Origin: Variovorax boronicumulans
GTDB taxonomy: Bacteria; Pseudomonadota; Gammaproteobacteria; Burkholderiales; Burkholderiaceae_C
NCBI RefSeq assembly: GCF_019352895.1
Contig: NZ_JAAAFX010000004.1
Span: forward strand, 1,511,286-1,575,285
Direction of reading: 5' to 3'
DNA length: 64,000 nucleotides
Shown: positions 1 to 7,426 of the stretch, one piece after another
Position numbering within the stretch: the first letter of the stretch is position 1
Layout of the letters: each line of letters begins with the position of its first letter
The notes under the pieces: generated by a model
What the model was told of the DNA's origin: nothing
The model's input: the letters and a program-made list of their open reading frames with translations, nothing else
Databases searched by the model: none
Position numbers and translations under genes: made by a program

Positions 1-1049
1 GCCCGCACGTCGGCGATGGCCGGATTCGATTCCTTGGCGCCCAGCAGGCGGGCCACCAGCCTGGCGCCCAGTGCGGCGGCGCGTTCGCACAGCTGCTCGT
101 CGGCGATCACGTCGAGCACCGCATGGGCCGAGGCCACGGCCAGCGGGTTGCCCGCGTAGGTGCCGCCCAGGCCGCCCGGCGCGGGCGCGTCCATGATCGC
201 GGCGCGGCCCGAAACGGCCGACAGCGGCATGCCGCCGGCCAGGCTCTTGGCCAGCGTGATCAGGTCGGGCTCGACGCCGTGGTGCTGCATCGAGAACAAC
301 CTGCCGGTGCGCGCGAAGCCGCTCTGCACCTCGTCGGCGATGAACACGATGCCGTGCGCATCGCACAACGCGCGCAGGCCCTGCAGCAGTTCGGTCGGCG
401 CGACGTTGAAGCCGCCCTCGCCCTGCACCGGCTCGATCACGATCGCGGCCACCCGCTGCGGCTCGATGTCGGTCTTGAACAGCCGGGCCAGCGCCGCCAG
501 CGAATCCGCCGCGCTCACGCCTTCGATAGCGCTCGGGAAAGGCACGTGGAACACGTCGGCCGGGAAAGGCCCGAAGCCGATCTTGTAGGGCGCGACCTTG
601 CCGGTCATGGCCAGCGCCATCAGCGTGCGGCCATGGAAGCCGCCGCCGAAGGTGACCACGCCCGCGCGGCCGGTGTGGGCGCGCGCGATCTTCACCGCGT
701 TCTCCACCGCCTCGGCACCGGTGGTGAAGAAGGCCGTCTTCACCGGGCCGCTGATGGGCACCAGCGCGTTCAGCCGCTCGGCCAGCGTCACCACGCTCTC
801 GTAGGGAACGATCTGGTAGGCGGTGTGGGTGAACTGCTTGAGCTGCGCGGCGATGGCGGCCTCGATGCGCGGATGGCGGTGGCCGGTGTTGAGCACCGCG
901 ATGCCGGCGGCGAAGTCGATGTACTCGCGCCCTTCCACGTCCCACAGGCTCGCGTTCTCGGCGCGCTGGGCGAAGAAGTCGCACATCACGCCCACGCCGC
1001 GGGGCGTGGCGGCGAGGCGCCGGGCATGGAGTTCGGTGTTGCGGGTCAT
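1..1049 (-). CDS. gabT: 4-aminobutyrate aminotransferase, class III (3' end outside window)
   Basis: This is a PLP-dependent class III aminotransferase, best matched to GabT, which moves the amino group of 4-aminobutyrate to 2-oxoglutarate in the cytoplasm. Reading from the ATG at 1049, about 349 residues are present and the C-terminus lies before base 1. Visible marks are the DFAAGIAVLNTGH region near residue 45, TTGAEAVENAVK near 109-120, the EPVQGEGG segment near 206, IADEVQSGFARTG near 237-249, and the expected Schiff-base lysine K268 in LAKSLAGG. It is divergent from a MocR/GabR-type regulator 118 bases away, the usual arrangement for GABA catabolism. A 5-aminovalerate or other omega-amino acid aminotransferase cannot be excluded. 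Confidence 0.88.
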   Translation of the reverse strand, partial: MTRNTELHARRLAATPRGVGVMCDFFAQRAENASLWDVEGREYIDFAAGIAVLNTGHRHPRIEAAIAAQLKQFTHTAYQIVPYESVVTLAERLNALVPISGPVKTAFFTTGAEAVENAVKIARAHTGRAGVVTFGGGFHGRTLMALAMTGKVAPYKIGFGPFPADVFHVPFPSAIEGVSAADSLAALARLFKTDIEPQRVAAIVIEPVQGEGGFNVAPTELLQGLRALCDAHGIVFIADEVQSGFARTGRLFSMQHHGVEPDLITLAKSLAGGMPLSAVSGRAAIMDAPAPGGLGGTYAGNPLAVASAHAVLDVIADEQLCERAAALGARLVARLLGAKESNPAIADVR

Positions 1050-1099
1050 GTCAAAGGTCCTGAAGGAAGTCGATGGGTGGTGCATGATTGAAAGCCGGA

Positions 1100-1154
1100 T
1101 TGGCCCCATCGAAAAGATCCACTTCCGTTATCTTGTTGGAGCCAATCGAAAAGA
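1100..1154. promoter_or_regulatory. Direct-repeat operator for the MocR/GabR-type regulator
   Basis: The divergent gap holds two copies of ATCGAAAAGA, at 1108-1117 and 1145-1154, in the same orientation and 37 bases apart. Each is preceded by a TTGG block (1100-1103 and 1132-1137), so the repeat extends to about 20 bases with a one-base length difference. GabR-type regulators are known to bind a pair of direct repeats between their own gene and the target aminotransferase gene. The assignment as operator is inferred from position and geometry. Confidence 0.6.
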
Positions 1155-1167
1155 CCAAACCCAGACC

Positions 1168-2661
1168 ATGAAGTCCATCTGCGCCGACCTGGTGTTGCAA
1201 CGCCTGGCACCCGAGGCCGGCGCGGCGCTCAACCGCCAGCTCTACGACTGCCTGCGCGAGGCCATCCTCGACGGCAGCCTGCCGCCGTCGAGCCCGCTGC
1301 CCGCGTCACGCGACCTGGCGCGCGAGATCGGCATGTCGCGCAACACCGTGCTGCATGCCTATGCGCAGCTGCAGGCCGAGGGCTATGTGCATTCGCGTGT
1401 GGGCAGCGGCACCTTCGTCGCCGACACCGCACCCGACAATTTCCTGAGTGCGGGCCGCCCCGTCACCGCCGCCGCCGCCGCGAGTGCGCCGGTGCGGCTG
1501 TCGAAGCGCGCGCAGACCTTGCTGGCCAACGCCTCGGCCGCTCCGGTGCAGTGGGGCGCCTTCATGCCCGGCGTGCCCGACGTCACGCAATTCCCGCATC
1601 GGCAATACAGCCGCATCCTCCACCGGCTGTGGCGCGCGCCCGCGCCCGAACTGCTGACCTATTCGCACGGCGGCGGCCACCCCGCCCTGCGCGCCGCGAT
1701 CGCCGAACACCTGCGCGTGGCGCGCTCGGTGCGCTGCGATGCCGACCAGGTCCTCGTGACCGAGGGCGTGCACCAGGCCATCGACATGACGCTGCGCATG
1801 CTGGTCGATCCACGCGAGACGGTGTGGGTGGAGGAGCCCGGCTACTGGGGCTTCCACAAGGTGCTGCAGATGGACGCCGCGCGCGTGCGGCCGCTGCATG
1901 TGGAAAGCGACGACGAAGGCCCCGGCGCGGGCTGGCCCAAGGGCGGCAAGCCACCGCGGCTGATCTTCGTCACGCCCTCGCACCAGTACCCGCTGGGGTC
2001 TGTGATGAGCCTGGCGCGGCGGCGCGAGCTGCTGGATTTCGCGCGCACGTCCGGCAGCTGGATCGTCGAGGACGACTACGACAGCGAGTTCCGCTTCGCC
2101 GGCCGCCCCATCCCCGCGATGCAGGGCCTGGAGCCCGACAGCCCGGTGATCTACGTCGGCACCTTCAGCAAGACGCTGTTCCCGGGCCTGCGCGTGGGCT
2201 ACATGGTGCTGCCGCGCGCGCTGGCGACGCCCTTTCGCACGGCCCATGCCGACCTGTACCGCGAGGGCCATGCCATCACGCAGGCCGCCCTGGCCGAACT
2301 GATCGACCAGGGCCACTATGCCGCGCACATCCGGCGCATGCGCGTGCTCTATGCGCGCCGGCGCGCCTTGCTGGCCGGGCTGATCGGCGAGCACCTGGGG
2401 CCGGACTTTCTGCACCCGCAAGCCAGCAACGCGGGTCTGCACCTGGTGCTGCGCCTGCCGGACGGCAGCGACGACGTGGCGATCGCCCGGGCGGCGCAGG
2501 CGCGCGGCGTGCTCACGCGGCCGCTGTCGTCGTACTACCAGCGCGGCGGTGCGCAACGCGGGCTGCTGTTGGGGTTTGCGTGCGTGCAGGAAGAGCACAT
2601 CGCGCCGGCGTTTCGTGTGCTGCTCGAGAGCCTGGGCGCCTCGGTCAGCCGGGCAGCGTAG
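1168..2661 (+). CDS. MocR/GabR-type regulator (GntR HTH fused to aminotransferase I fold)
   Basis: This 497-residue regulator has an N-terminal GntR winged helix (about 18-85, with LPASRDLAREIGMSRNTV) and a C-terminal class I aminotransferase-like domain (about 130-490). The PLP lysine is K335 in GTFSKTLFPGLRVGY, and EDDYDSEFRF lies at 301-310. Proteins of this type sense PLP plus an amino compound such as GABA and control the adjacent aminotransferase gene. The start at 1168 puts the helix-turn-helix at the N-terminus; upstream in-frame codons run back into gabT on the other strand and are not used. The 3' end overlaps the convergent PAAR gene by 17 bases. Confidence 0.88.
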   Translation: MKSICADLVLQRLAPEAGAALNRQLYDCLREAILDGSLPPSSPLPASRDLAREIGMSRNTVLHAYAQLQAEGYVHSRVGSGTFVADTAPDNFLSAGRPVTAAAAASAPVRLSKRAQTLLANASAAPVQWGAFMPGVPDVTQFPHRQYSRILHRLWRAPAPELLTYSHGGGHPALRAAIAEHLRVARSVRCDADQVLVTEGVHQAIDMTLRMLVDPRETVWVEEPGYWGFHKVLQMDAARVRPLHVESDDEGPGAGWPKGGKPPRLIFVTPSHQYPLGSVMSLARRRELLDFARTSGSWIVEDDYDSEFRFAGRPIPAMQGLEPDSPVIYVGTFSKTLFPGLRVGYMVLPRALATPFRTAHADLYREGHAITQAALAELIDQGHYAAHIRRMRVLYARRRALLAGLIGEHLGPDFLHPQASNAGLHLVLRLPDGSDDVAIARAAQARGVLTRPLSSYYQRGGAQRGLLLGFACVQEEHIAPAFRVLLESLGASVSRAA

Positions 2662-2914
2662 AGAGCAGCCGCGCGCCGCATTCGGTCAGGTCGTCCTCGA
2701 AGGCGATCGTCTGGCCGAGATGCCGGCGCGGCGACGGCGAGGCCGACGGAAGGATCCGAAAATCACCACCGCATCGCGGGCACGTGACGAGGCATCCCTC
2801 CGCGGCAACAGGCAGGCCGCGCACCAGGATGCTGGTCAGCGCAGTCTTGACCTCGCCGCCATGGTCGGTGGGGTCGCCCAGACGAATCGCCCGGCGGTTG
2901 TTGGCGTCTTTCAT
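2645..2914 (-). CDS. PAAR-domain spike-tip protein
   Basis: This 89-residue protein has the PAAR signature near its start (AIRLGDPTDHGGEV, residues 9-22) and a Cys pair, CPRCGG, near residue 45. PAAR proteins form the sharp cone that caps the VgrG trimer of the type VI secretion spike. It is the last gene of the island, 25 bases after the phospholipase stop, so it probably shares its transcript and could present or cap the effector. The small size means it carries no effector domain of its own. Its last codons overlap the convergent regulator gene end by 17 bases. Confidence 0.82.
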   Translation of the reverse strand: MKDANNRRAIRLGDPTDHGGEVKTALTSILVRGLPVAAEGCLVTCPRCGGDFRILPSASPSPRRHLGQTIAFEDDLTECGARLLSTLPG

Positions 2915-2939
2915 GCGATGGCCTTGGGTGCGGTCCGCG

Positions 2940-4763
2940 TCATGCCATGCGGCGCTGGCCGCTGCCGCCTTCCTGCTGCTGTGCGTTCAGCTGGTCGTTG
3001 CCACCGCAGTAAAGCCCACGCCAGCGCACATAGCGCTGCGGCTCGGCCGCGATGTGGGCGATGTTGCCGAAGTTCAATCGCGCCCAACTGATCTGCACGC
3101 CTTCGAACTTGCCGATGAAGCCCGCGTAGGAGTCGTGCACCCAGTCGTCGAAGAAGCGCTCCAGGTCGCCGCCGACCTTCAGCGAGCGCATCTGCTCGAA
3201 GATCTCCTGCGCATGCGGGCTGAAGCCGTTGCGCACATCCTTGTCGCCGGTCAGGTTCAGGTCGAGCACCGGTGCGCGGGTGCTCAACAGCCGCACCTGC
3301 TTGTCGAAGATGCGCTCGCCCTTGCGGTAGTTGACCAGGCTCGGATCGCTCAGCCTGCCGGCCCGCTCCACGCTCGGGAGCTGCTCGAAGCGTTGCTGCA
3401 TGTTCACCCGCCAGCGCCATGCAAGATAACGCAGACCATGGGCGCGCAGCGCGTCACGCACCGTCAGGCCCGCGGTCACGCCGCTGAGTTCGACAAGGTA
3501 ATCGGTGACGGCCTTGCGCACCAGGGGCACGCCGACACCGTTGGTGGCCATGGCGAAGCGCTCCGCGAGCCCGAGTTGATCCGCCTCGGCAGAATCGAGT
3601 GCAATCCAGGGCGCCGACTCATGCCCCACGCAGGTCCGGCGCGCTGCCGTGTACATGTTGTTGAGCGGCAGCTGCGACAGGCGCAGCCCGTCGTCTCGCA
3701 CAAGCTGCAGCATCCCGCCTTGGCTCGGCGGGACACGCGGATCGACCCATTCCGAGCGCACGCCCTTGCCCTGCTCGCCGGCCGCATAGCCACCGCCCAC
3801 GTCGCTGTGTGCACCGGGATAGAACAGTTCGTCGCAGTTCGTCGGGATCACGCCCCCCGGGCCGACACCGACGCTGTCGCAGGGAAAGTTGGCGCGCAGC
3901 TCGTGCAGCGCCACGTAGTGCACGCAGTTCTTCACCGCCGCGTGGATCGGCAGGTCGCGCGCCAGGGCCCAGTCGCTGTGGCCGCTGGCGCCGAAGGCGT
4001 TGGTGAGGCCGACCGAAGACACCGTGTCGAACAGCCCCAGCATGCGCACGTAGCTGGGCACGCCGAACAACTGCCCCTGGCCGAGCAACAGCTCGTGCAG
4101 CCAGGTGACGAAGACACGCGCCTGGGCCGCGCCGCGGCTGAAACCGAAGACGTCGAGGTAGATCGCCTTGATCTTCGGGCGGGCACTGGCCTGGACCTGC
4201 TGCGCGAGCCGGGCCGCTTCGGTGCGGATGAAACGGGCGCGCAGGTCGGAATGCCCGATCAGGCCGCTGCCGAGGCCCAGGTCGGCGAGGATCGCCTGGG
4301 GCGCCGTGGGGGTGCTGCCGTCGATGGGGACGGTGGTGCGGGAGCACAGGGCCGCCAATTGCTTCAAACCAAAGCGAGCCTTGTCGCCATTCACGAAGCG
4401 ATGCACCGCATTGAGGACCTGAAGGAGTCCGTACACGATGCGCTCTTCGCCGCCCGCGCCTGCGGGGGAGCCGAGCATCGGCGCTTCAAGCTCCTCGATC
4501 TCGGTGAATGGCGTGCCCACACCAGAGACGTAAAACTTGAAGCCCCCGTCCATCGGGGCATTCCTATAGGCCACCGACAACCGCGCGACATTCGTGTTGA
4601 GGCTCGGGTTCTCGATTTCCTTCTGAACGTTCGAATTGTTGTCGGTTCCATCGAAGAACAAGCCGATGTTCAACGTGAACTCGCACTCGCTCGGGTTCGT
4701 GGACGGCAACGGGCGCGGGCAACCGACGGTGGCGCTTTCGAGCGCGGTCTTGAATTGGCTCAT
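2940..4763 (-). CDS. tle1: Tle1-like T6SS phospholipase effector (DUF2235)
   Basis: This 607-residue protein carries a DUF2235 alpha/beta-hydrolase domain. GLFFDGTDNN (34-43) is the typical opening. The GxSxG elbow is GFSRG at 207-211 with nucleophile Ser209. FDTV (245-248) and the HSDVGGGY segment (319-326) supply the likely acid and His319. Tle1 proteins are type VI effectors that cleave membrane phospholipids in the periplasm of rival cells; no signal peptide is present, as expected for cargo of the spike. The gene lies between four lipoprotein genes and a PAAR gene. The first ten residues, MSQFKTALES, and the preceding 30 bases match those of the upstream lipoprotein genes, so the 5' end looks captured by duplication. 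Confidence 0.88.
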   Translation of the reverse strand: MSQFKTALESATVGCPRPLPSTNPSECEFTLNIGLFFDGTDNNSNVQKEIENPSLNTNVARLSVAYRNAPMDGGFKFYVSGVGTPFTEIEELEAPMLGSPAGAGGEERIVYGLLQVLNAVHRFVNGDKARFGLKQLAALCSRTTVPIDGSTPTAPQAILADLGLGSGLIGHSDLRARFIRTEAARLAQQVQASARPKIKAIYLDVFGFSRGAAQARVFVTWLHELLLGQGQLFGVPSYVRMLGLFDTVSSVGLTNAFGASGHSDWALARDLPIHAAVKNCVHYVALHELRANFPCDSVGVGPGGVIPTNCDELFYPGAHSDVGGGYAAGEQGKGVRSEWVDPRVPPSQGGMLQLVRDDGLRLSQLPLNNMYTAARRTCVGHESAPWIALDSAEADQLGLAERFAMATNGVGVPLVRKAVTDYLVELSGVTAGLTVRDALRAHGLRYLAWRWRVNMQQRFEQLPSVERAGRLSDPSLVNYRKGERIFDKQVRLLSTRAPVLDLNLTGDKDVRNGFSPHAQEIFEQMRSLKVGGDLERFFDDWVHDSYAGFIGKFEGVQISWARLNFGNIAHIAAEPQRYVRWRGLYCGGNDQLNAQQQEGGSGQRRMA

Positions 4764-4793
4764 GGTGAACTCCCTTGTAGTGTTTTTACTTTT
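4734..4793 (-). repeat. Leader repeat shared by the effector and immunity genes
   Basis: The 30-base spacer, ribosome site (AAGGGAG seven bases before ATG) and first ten codons of the effector are nearly identical to those before lipoprotein genes A (5430-5459) and B (6096-6125); the copy before gene C (6720-6749) is more diverged. Homology stops abruptly at about 4734 inside the effector. The spacing of exactly 30 bases is kept at each of these four junctions. Confidence 0.85.
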
Positions 4794-5429
4794 CTATCTG
4801 ACGCCCGCGGCCGGCGTCATTGGCTTCTCATCCGGCAGCGGTGCGTAGGCTGGGCCGGGCTCTCGGGGATAAGGCGGACCAGGGTATGCGGAGCCCTCCG
4901 GATAACCCGGCGCCATCCACAGTTCGACCTTGTGTCCAGGCAGGAAGTGAACGAAGAGGCCCGAGCTGTCCCCTGGCGCCACTGCGAAGTGGATCGGTAC
5001 CGTTGCCTCGTGCGCTTCCAGCTTGCACCTGTCGTCTGGATTCACTTTGCGATCGTTCAGATACACGATGTGGCCGATATCGCATGTCTGCCACTTCACC
5101 GTCACCAGCACCGGCTTGGCAGGGTTTCGTGGCAGCAATACACAGCAGACGCTGCCGCCACCACCACCCCAGCCAGTGCTGTTGCCTCCTCCATATCCAT
5201 TGATCGAGAACTGCGGAATGCCGATCATCTTTCCGTAGTGCCCCACCGCCGACACAGGCGCACCGATCAGGTCCGCGCGCGGCGAGAAGTCGCTCTCGAC
5301 ACTTGCACAGGCCGTGGCCAGGACCGCCGCAGCGAACAACGCCAGCATCCGTAGCGCAACGCGTCCAGACAGTGCACGACTCAACGTCGCAGCCTCGAGG
5401 CGTTCGAGCGCCGTCTTGAATTGGCTCAT
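4794..5429 (-). CDS. Lipoprotein A, probable Tle1 immunity protein (DUF3304-like)
   Basis: This 211-residue secreted lipoprotein has a hydrophobic stretch at 28-40 ending at lipidated Cys41 (LATAC). The mature part starts ASVESDFSPRADLIG and carries a Gly-rich block (78-92), a Cys-Cys pair (95-96), a variable segment (113-143) and a Pro-rich tail. It resembles DUF3304 lipoproteins that accompany Tle1 phospholipases and would neutralise the effector in the periplasm. The 27-residue stretch before the hydrophobic core is longer than in normal signal peptides. It starts MSQFKTALE, like the effector downstream. The direct neighbour of the effector, it is about 90% identical to gene B outside the variable segment by eye. 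Confidence 0.78.
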   Translation of the reverse strand: MSQFKTALERLEAATLSRALSGRVALRMLALFAAAVLATACASVESDFSPRADLIGAPVSAVGHYGKMIGIPQFSINGYGGGNSTGWGGGGGSVCCVLLPRNPAKPVLVTVKWQTCDIGHIVYLNDRKVNPDDRCKLEAHEATVPIHFAVAPGDSSGLFVHFLPGHKVELWMAPGYPEGSAYPGPPYPREPGPAYAPLPDEKPMTPAAGVR

Positions 5430-5459
5430 GGTGAACTCCCTTGTAGTGTTTTTACTTTC

Positions 5460-6095
5460 CTACCTGACGCCTGCGGCCGGCGGCATTGGCTTCTCATCCG
5501 GCAATGGTGCGTAGGCTGGACCGGGCTCTCGGGGATAAGGCGGACCGGGGTATGCGGAGCCCTCCGGATAGCCCGGCGCCATCCACAGTTCGACCCTGTG
5601 ACCAGGCAGAAAATGAACAAAGAGGCCCGAGCTCTTGCCTGGCGCCACCGCGAAGTGGATCGGCACCCTTGCCTCGTGCTCTTCCGCTTTGCACTGGTCG
5701 TTCGGGTTCACGATTCGACCGTTCTCGAACTTGATATGCCCGATATCACACGTTCTCCACTTCACCGTCACCATCACCGGCTTGACAGGGTTTCGTGGCA
5801 GCAAAACGCAGCAGACGCTACCGCCCCCGCCTCCCCAGCCAGTGCTGTTGCCTCCCCCATATCCATTGATCGAGAACTGAGGAATGCCGATCATCTTTCC
5901 GTAGTGCCCCACCGCCGACACAGGCACACCGATCAGGTCCGCACGCGGCGAGAAGTCGCTCTCGACACTTGCACAGGCCGTGGCCAGGACCGCCGCAGCG
6001 AACAACGCCAGCATTCGTAGCGCAACGCGTCCTAACAGTGCACGACTCAGCGTCGCAGCTTCGAGGCTTTCGAGCGCCGTCTTGAATTGGCTCAT
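5460..6095 (-). CDS. Lipoprotein B, probable Tle1 immunity protein
   Basis: This 211-residue tandem paralogue of gene A has the same architecture: lipidated Cys41, Gly-rich block, Cys-Cys pair and Pro-rich C-terminus. The two differ mainly in the segment at 113-143, where A has IVYLNDRKVNPDD and B has IKFENGRIVNPND. The repeat unit A-to-B is 666 bases, including the 30-base spacer. Its start context is the same strong ribosome site as in A and the effector. A role as an extra or variant immunity protein against related phospholipases is inferred. Confidence 0.75.
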   Translation of the reverse strand: MSQFKTALESLEAATLSRALLGRVALRMLALFAAAVLATACASVESDFSPRADLIGVPVSAVGHYGKMIGIPQFSINGYGGGNSTGWGGGGGSVCCVLLPRNPVKPVMVTVKWRTCDIGHIKFENGRIVNPNDQCKAEEHEARVPIHFAVAPGKSSGLFVHFLPGHRVELWMAPGYPEGSAYPGPPYPREPGPAYAPLPDEKPMPPAAGVR

Positions 6096-6125
6096 GGTGA
6101 ACTCCCTTGTAGTGTTTTTACTTTT

Positions 6126-6719
6126 CTATCTGACGCCCGCGGCCGGTGGCATTGGCTTCTCATCCGGCAACGGTGCGTAGGCTGGACCGGGGTCTTGGGG
6201 ATAAGGCGGACCGGGGTATGCGGAGCCCTCCGGATAGCCCGGCGCCATCCACAGCTCGACCCTGTGACCAGGCAGGAAGTGAACGAAGAGGCCCGAACTC
6301 TTGCCTGGCGCCACTGCGAAGTGGATCGGCACTGTTGCCTCGTGCCATCGGTCCTCGTCCACGTTGCTGCGATAGGTCTCCCACCTCACCGTCACCATCA
6401 CCGGCTTGGCAGGGTTTCGTGGCAGCAACACGCAGCAGACGCTACCGCCCCCGCCGCCCCAGCCAGTGCTGTTGCCTCCCCCATACCCATTGATCGAAAA
6501 CTGCGGAATGCCGATCATCTTTCCGTAGTGCCCCACCGCCGACACAGGCACACCGATCAGGTCCGCGCGCGGCGAGAAGTCACTCTCGACGCTCGTACAG
6601 GCCGCGGCCAAACCGGCCACTACGAGCAACGTCAACGTCCTCAGCGCAGCAGGCATGAACAGCGCGAAGTTCGATATCGCGGCATTGAGACGTTCGAGCG
6701 CTTTCTTGTGTGGATGCAT
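6126..6719 (-). CDS. Lipoprotein C, diverged immunity paralogue with a shortened variable segment
   Basis: This 197-residue paralogue has an N-terminus, MHPHKKALERLNAA, that is clearly related to the MSQFKTALERLEAA leader of gene A. It ends its hydrophobic stretch at LAAAC and then continues TSVESDF as in gene D. The central segment between VRWETY and HEATVPIHF is about 14 residues shorter than in A, B and D and lacks the CDIGH cysteine. The rest of the mature protein is nearly invariant. It may recognise a different phospholipase variant; this is inference. Confidence 0.72.
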   Translation of the reverse strand: MHPHKKALERLNAAISNFALFMPAALRTLTLLVVAGLAAACTSVESDFSPRADLIGVPVSAVGHYGKMIGIPQFSINGYGGGNSTGWGGGGGSVCCVLLPRNPAKPVMVTVRWETYRSNVDEDRWHEATVPIHFAVAPGKSSGLFVHFLPGHRVELWMAPGYPEGSAYPGPPYPQDPGPAYAPLPDEKPMPPAAGVR

Positions 6720-6749
6720 TCGTGAACTCCCTGTAGTGCTTTTGCTTCT

Positions 6750-7400
6750 CTACCTGACGCCTGCGGCCGGCGGCATTGGCTTCTCATCCGGCAATGGTGC
6801 GTAGGCCGGCCCGGGGTCTTGGGGGTAAGGAGGACCTGGGTATGCGGAGCCCCATGGATAGCCCGGCGCCATCCACAGTTCGACCTTGTGACCGGGCAGA
6901 AAGTGAACGAAGAGGCCCGAGCTGTCCCCTGGCGCCACGGCGAAGTGGATCGGCACCGTTGCCTCGTGCGCTTCCGCTTTGCACTCGTCGTTCGGATTCA
7001 CGATTCGACCGTTCGCAAACTTGATATGCCCGATATCACACGTTCTCCACCTCACCGTCACCATCACCGGCTTGGCAGGGTTTCGTGGCAGCAACACACA
7101 GCAACTCGACTTGCCACCGCCTCCCCAGCCGGTGCTGTTGCCTCCCCCATACCCATTGATCGAGAACTGCGGAATGCCGATCATCTTTCCGTAGTGCCCC
7201 ACCGCCGACACAGGCACACCGATCAGGTCCGCGCGCGGCGAGAAATCGCTCTCGACGCTCGTACATGCTGCGGTCACCACCGACATGACAAGCAGCGCCA
7301 GCGCTCTCCGCGCGAAACGCCAGAGCAGTGAGGCAATCCGCGCCCCCGCATGGTCACGCGCGATCGCCGTGCTGAGCGGCATCACGGATGAGCGCCCCAT
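6750..7400 (-). CDS. Lipoprotein D, first immunity paralogue of the array
   Basis: This 216-residue paralogue has a different N-terminus; the hydrophobic region ends at VVTAAC followed by TSVESDF. The reading frame stays open upstream to 7574, but that would overlap the DUF4123 gene by 148 bases. The ATG at 7400, with GGAG 12 bases upstream, leaves a normal 26-base gap and is preferred. ATG codons slightly further in (for example MPLSTAIA) are also possible. The mature domain matches genes A-C, including the Cys-Cys pair and the Pro-rich tail. Confidence 0.72.
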   Translation of the reverse strand: MGRSSVMPLSTAIARDHAGARIASLLWRFARRALALLVMSVVTAACTSVESDFSPRADLIGVPVSAVGHYGKMIGIPQFSINGYGGGNSTGWGGGGKSSCCVLLPRNPAKPVMVTVRWRTCDIGHIKFANGRIVNPNDECKAEAHEATVPIHFAVAPGDSSGLFVHFLPGHKVELWMAPGYPWGSAYPGPPYPQDPGPAYAPLPDEKPMPPAAGVR

Positions 7401-7426
7401 GGGAGGGTCTCCATGCACCGCGCCCT

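Larger units (their letters stand above)
4794..7400 (-). repeat. Four-copy tandem gene array of immunity lipoproteins
   Basis: The units start at 7400, 6719, 6095 and 5429 on the minus strand. B and A repeat with a period of 666 bases and the C unit is 624 bases. Both flanks of each gene are strongly conserved, and differences cluster in the 113-143 codon region and at the extreme N-terminus. Base composition looks slightly less GC-rich than in flanking genes. Confidence 0.85.

Noticed and set aside
1551-5354. A 1267-codon plus-strand open frame across the regulator, PAAR, effector and first immunity genes
   Set aside because: It is antisense or out of frame to four well-supported genes and its translation is low-complexity Arg/Ala/Gly.
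4794-7400. A CRISPR-like or satellite array
   Set aside because: The period is 620-670 bases and each unit is a complete lipoprotein gene; this is tandem gene duplication.
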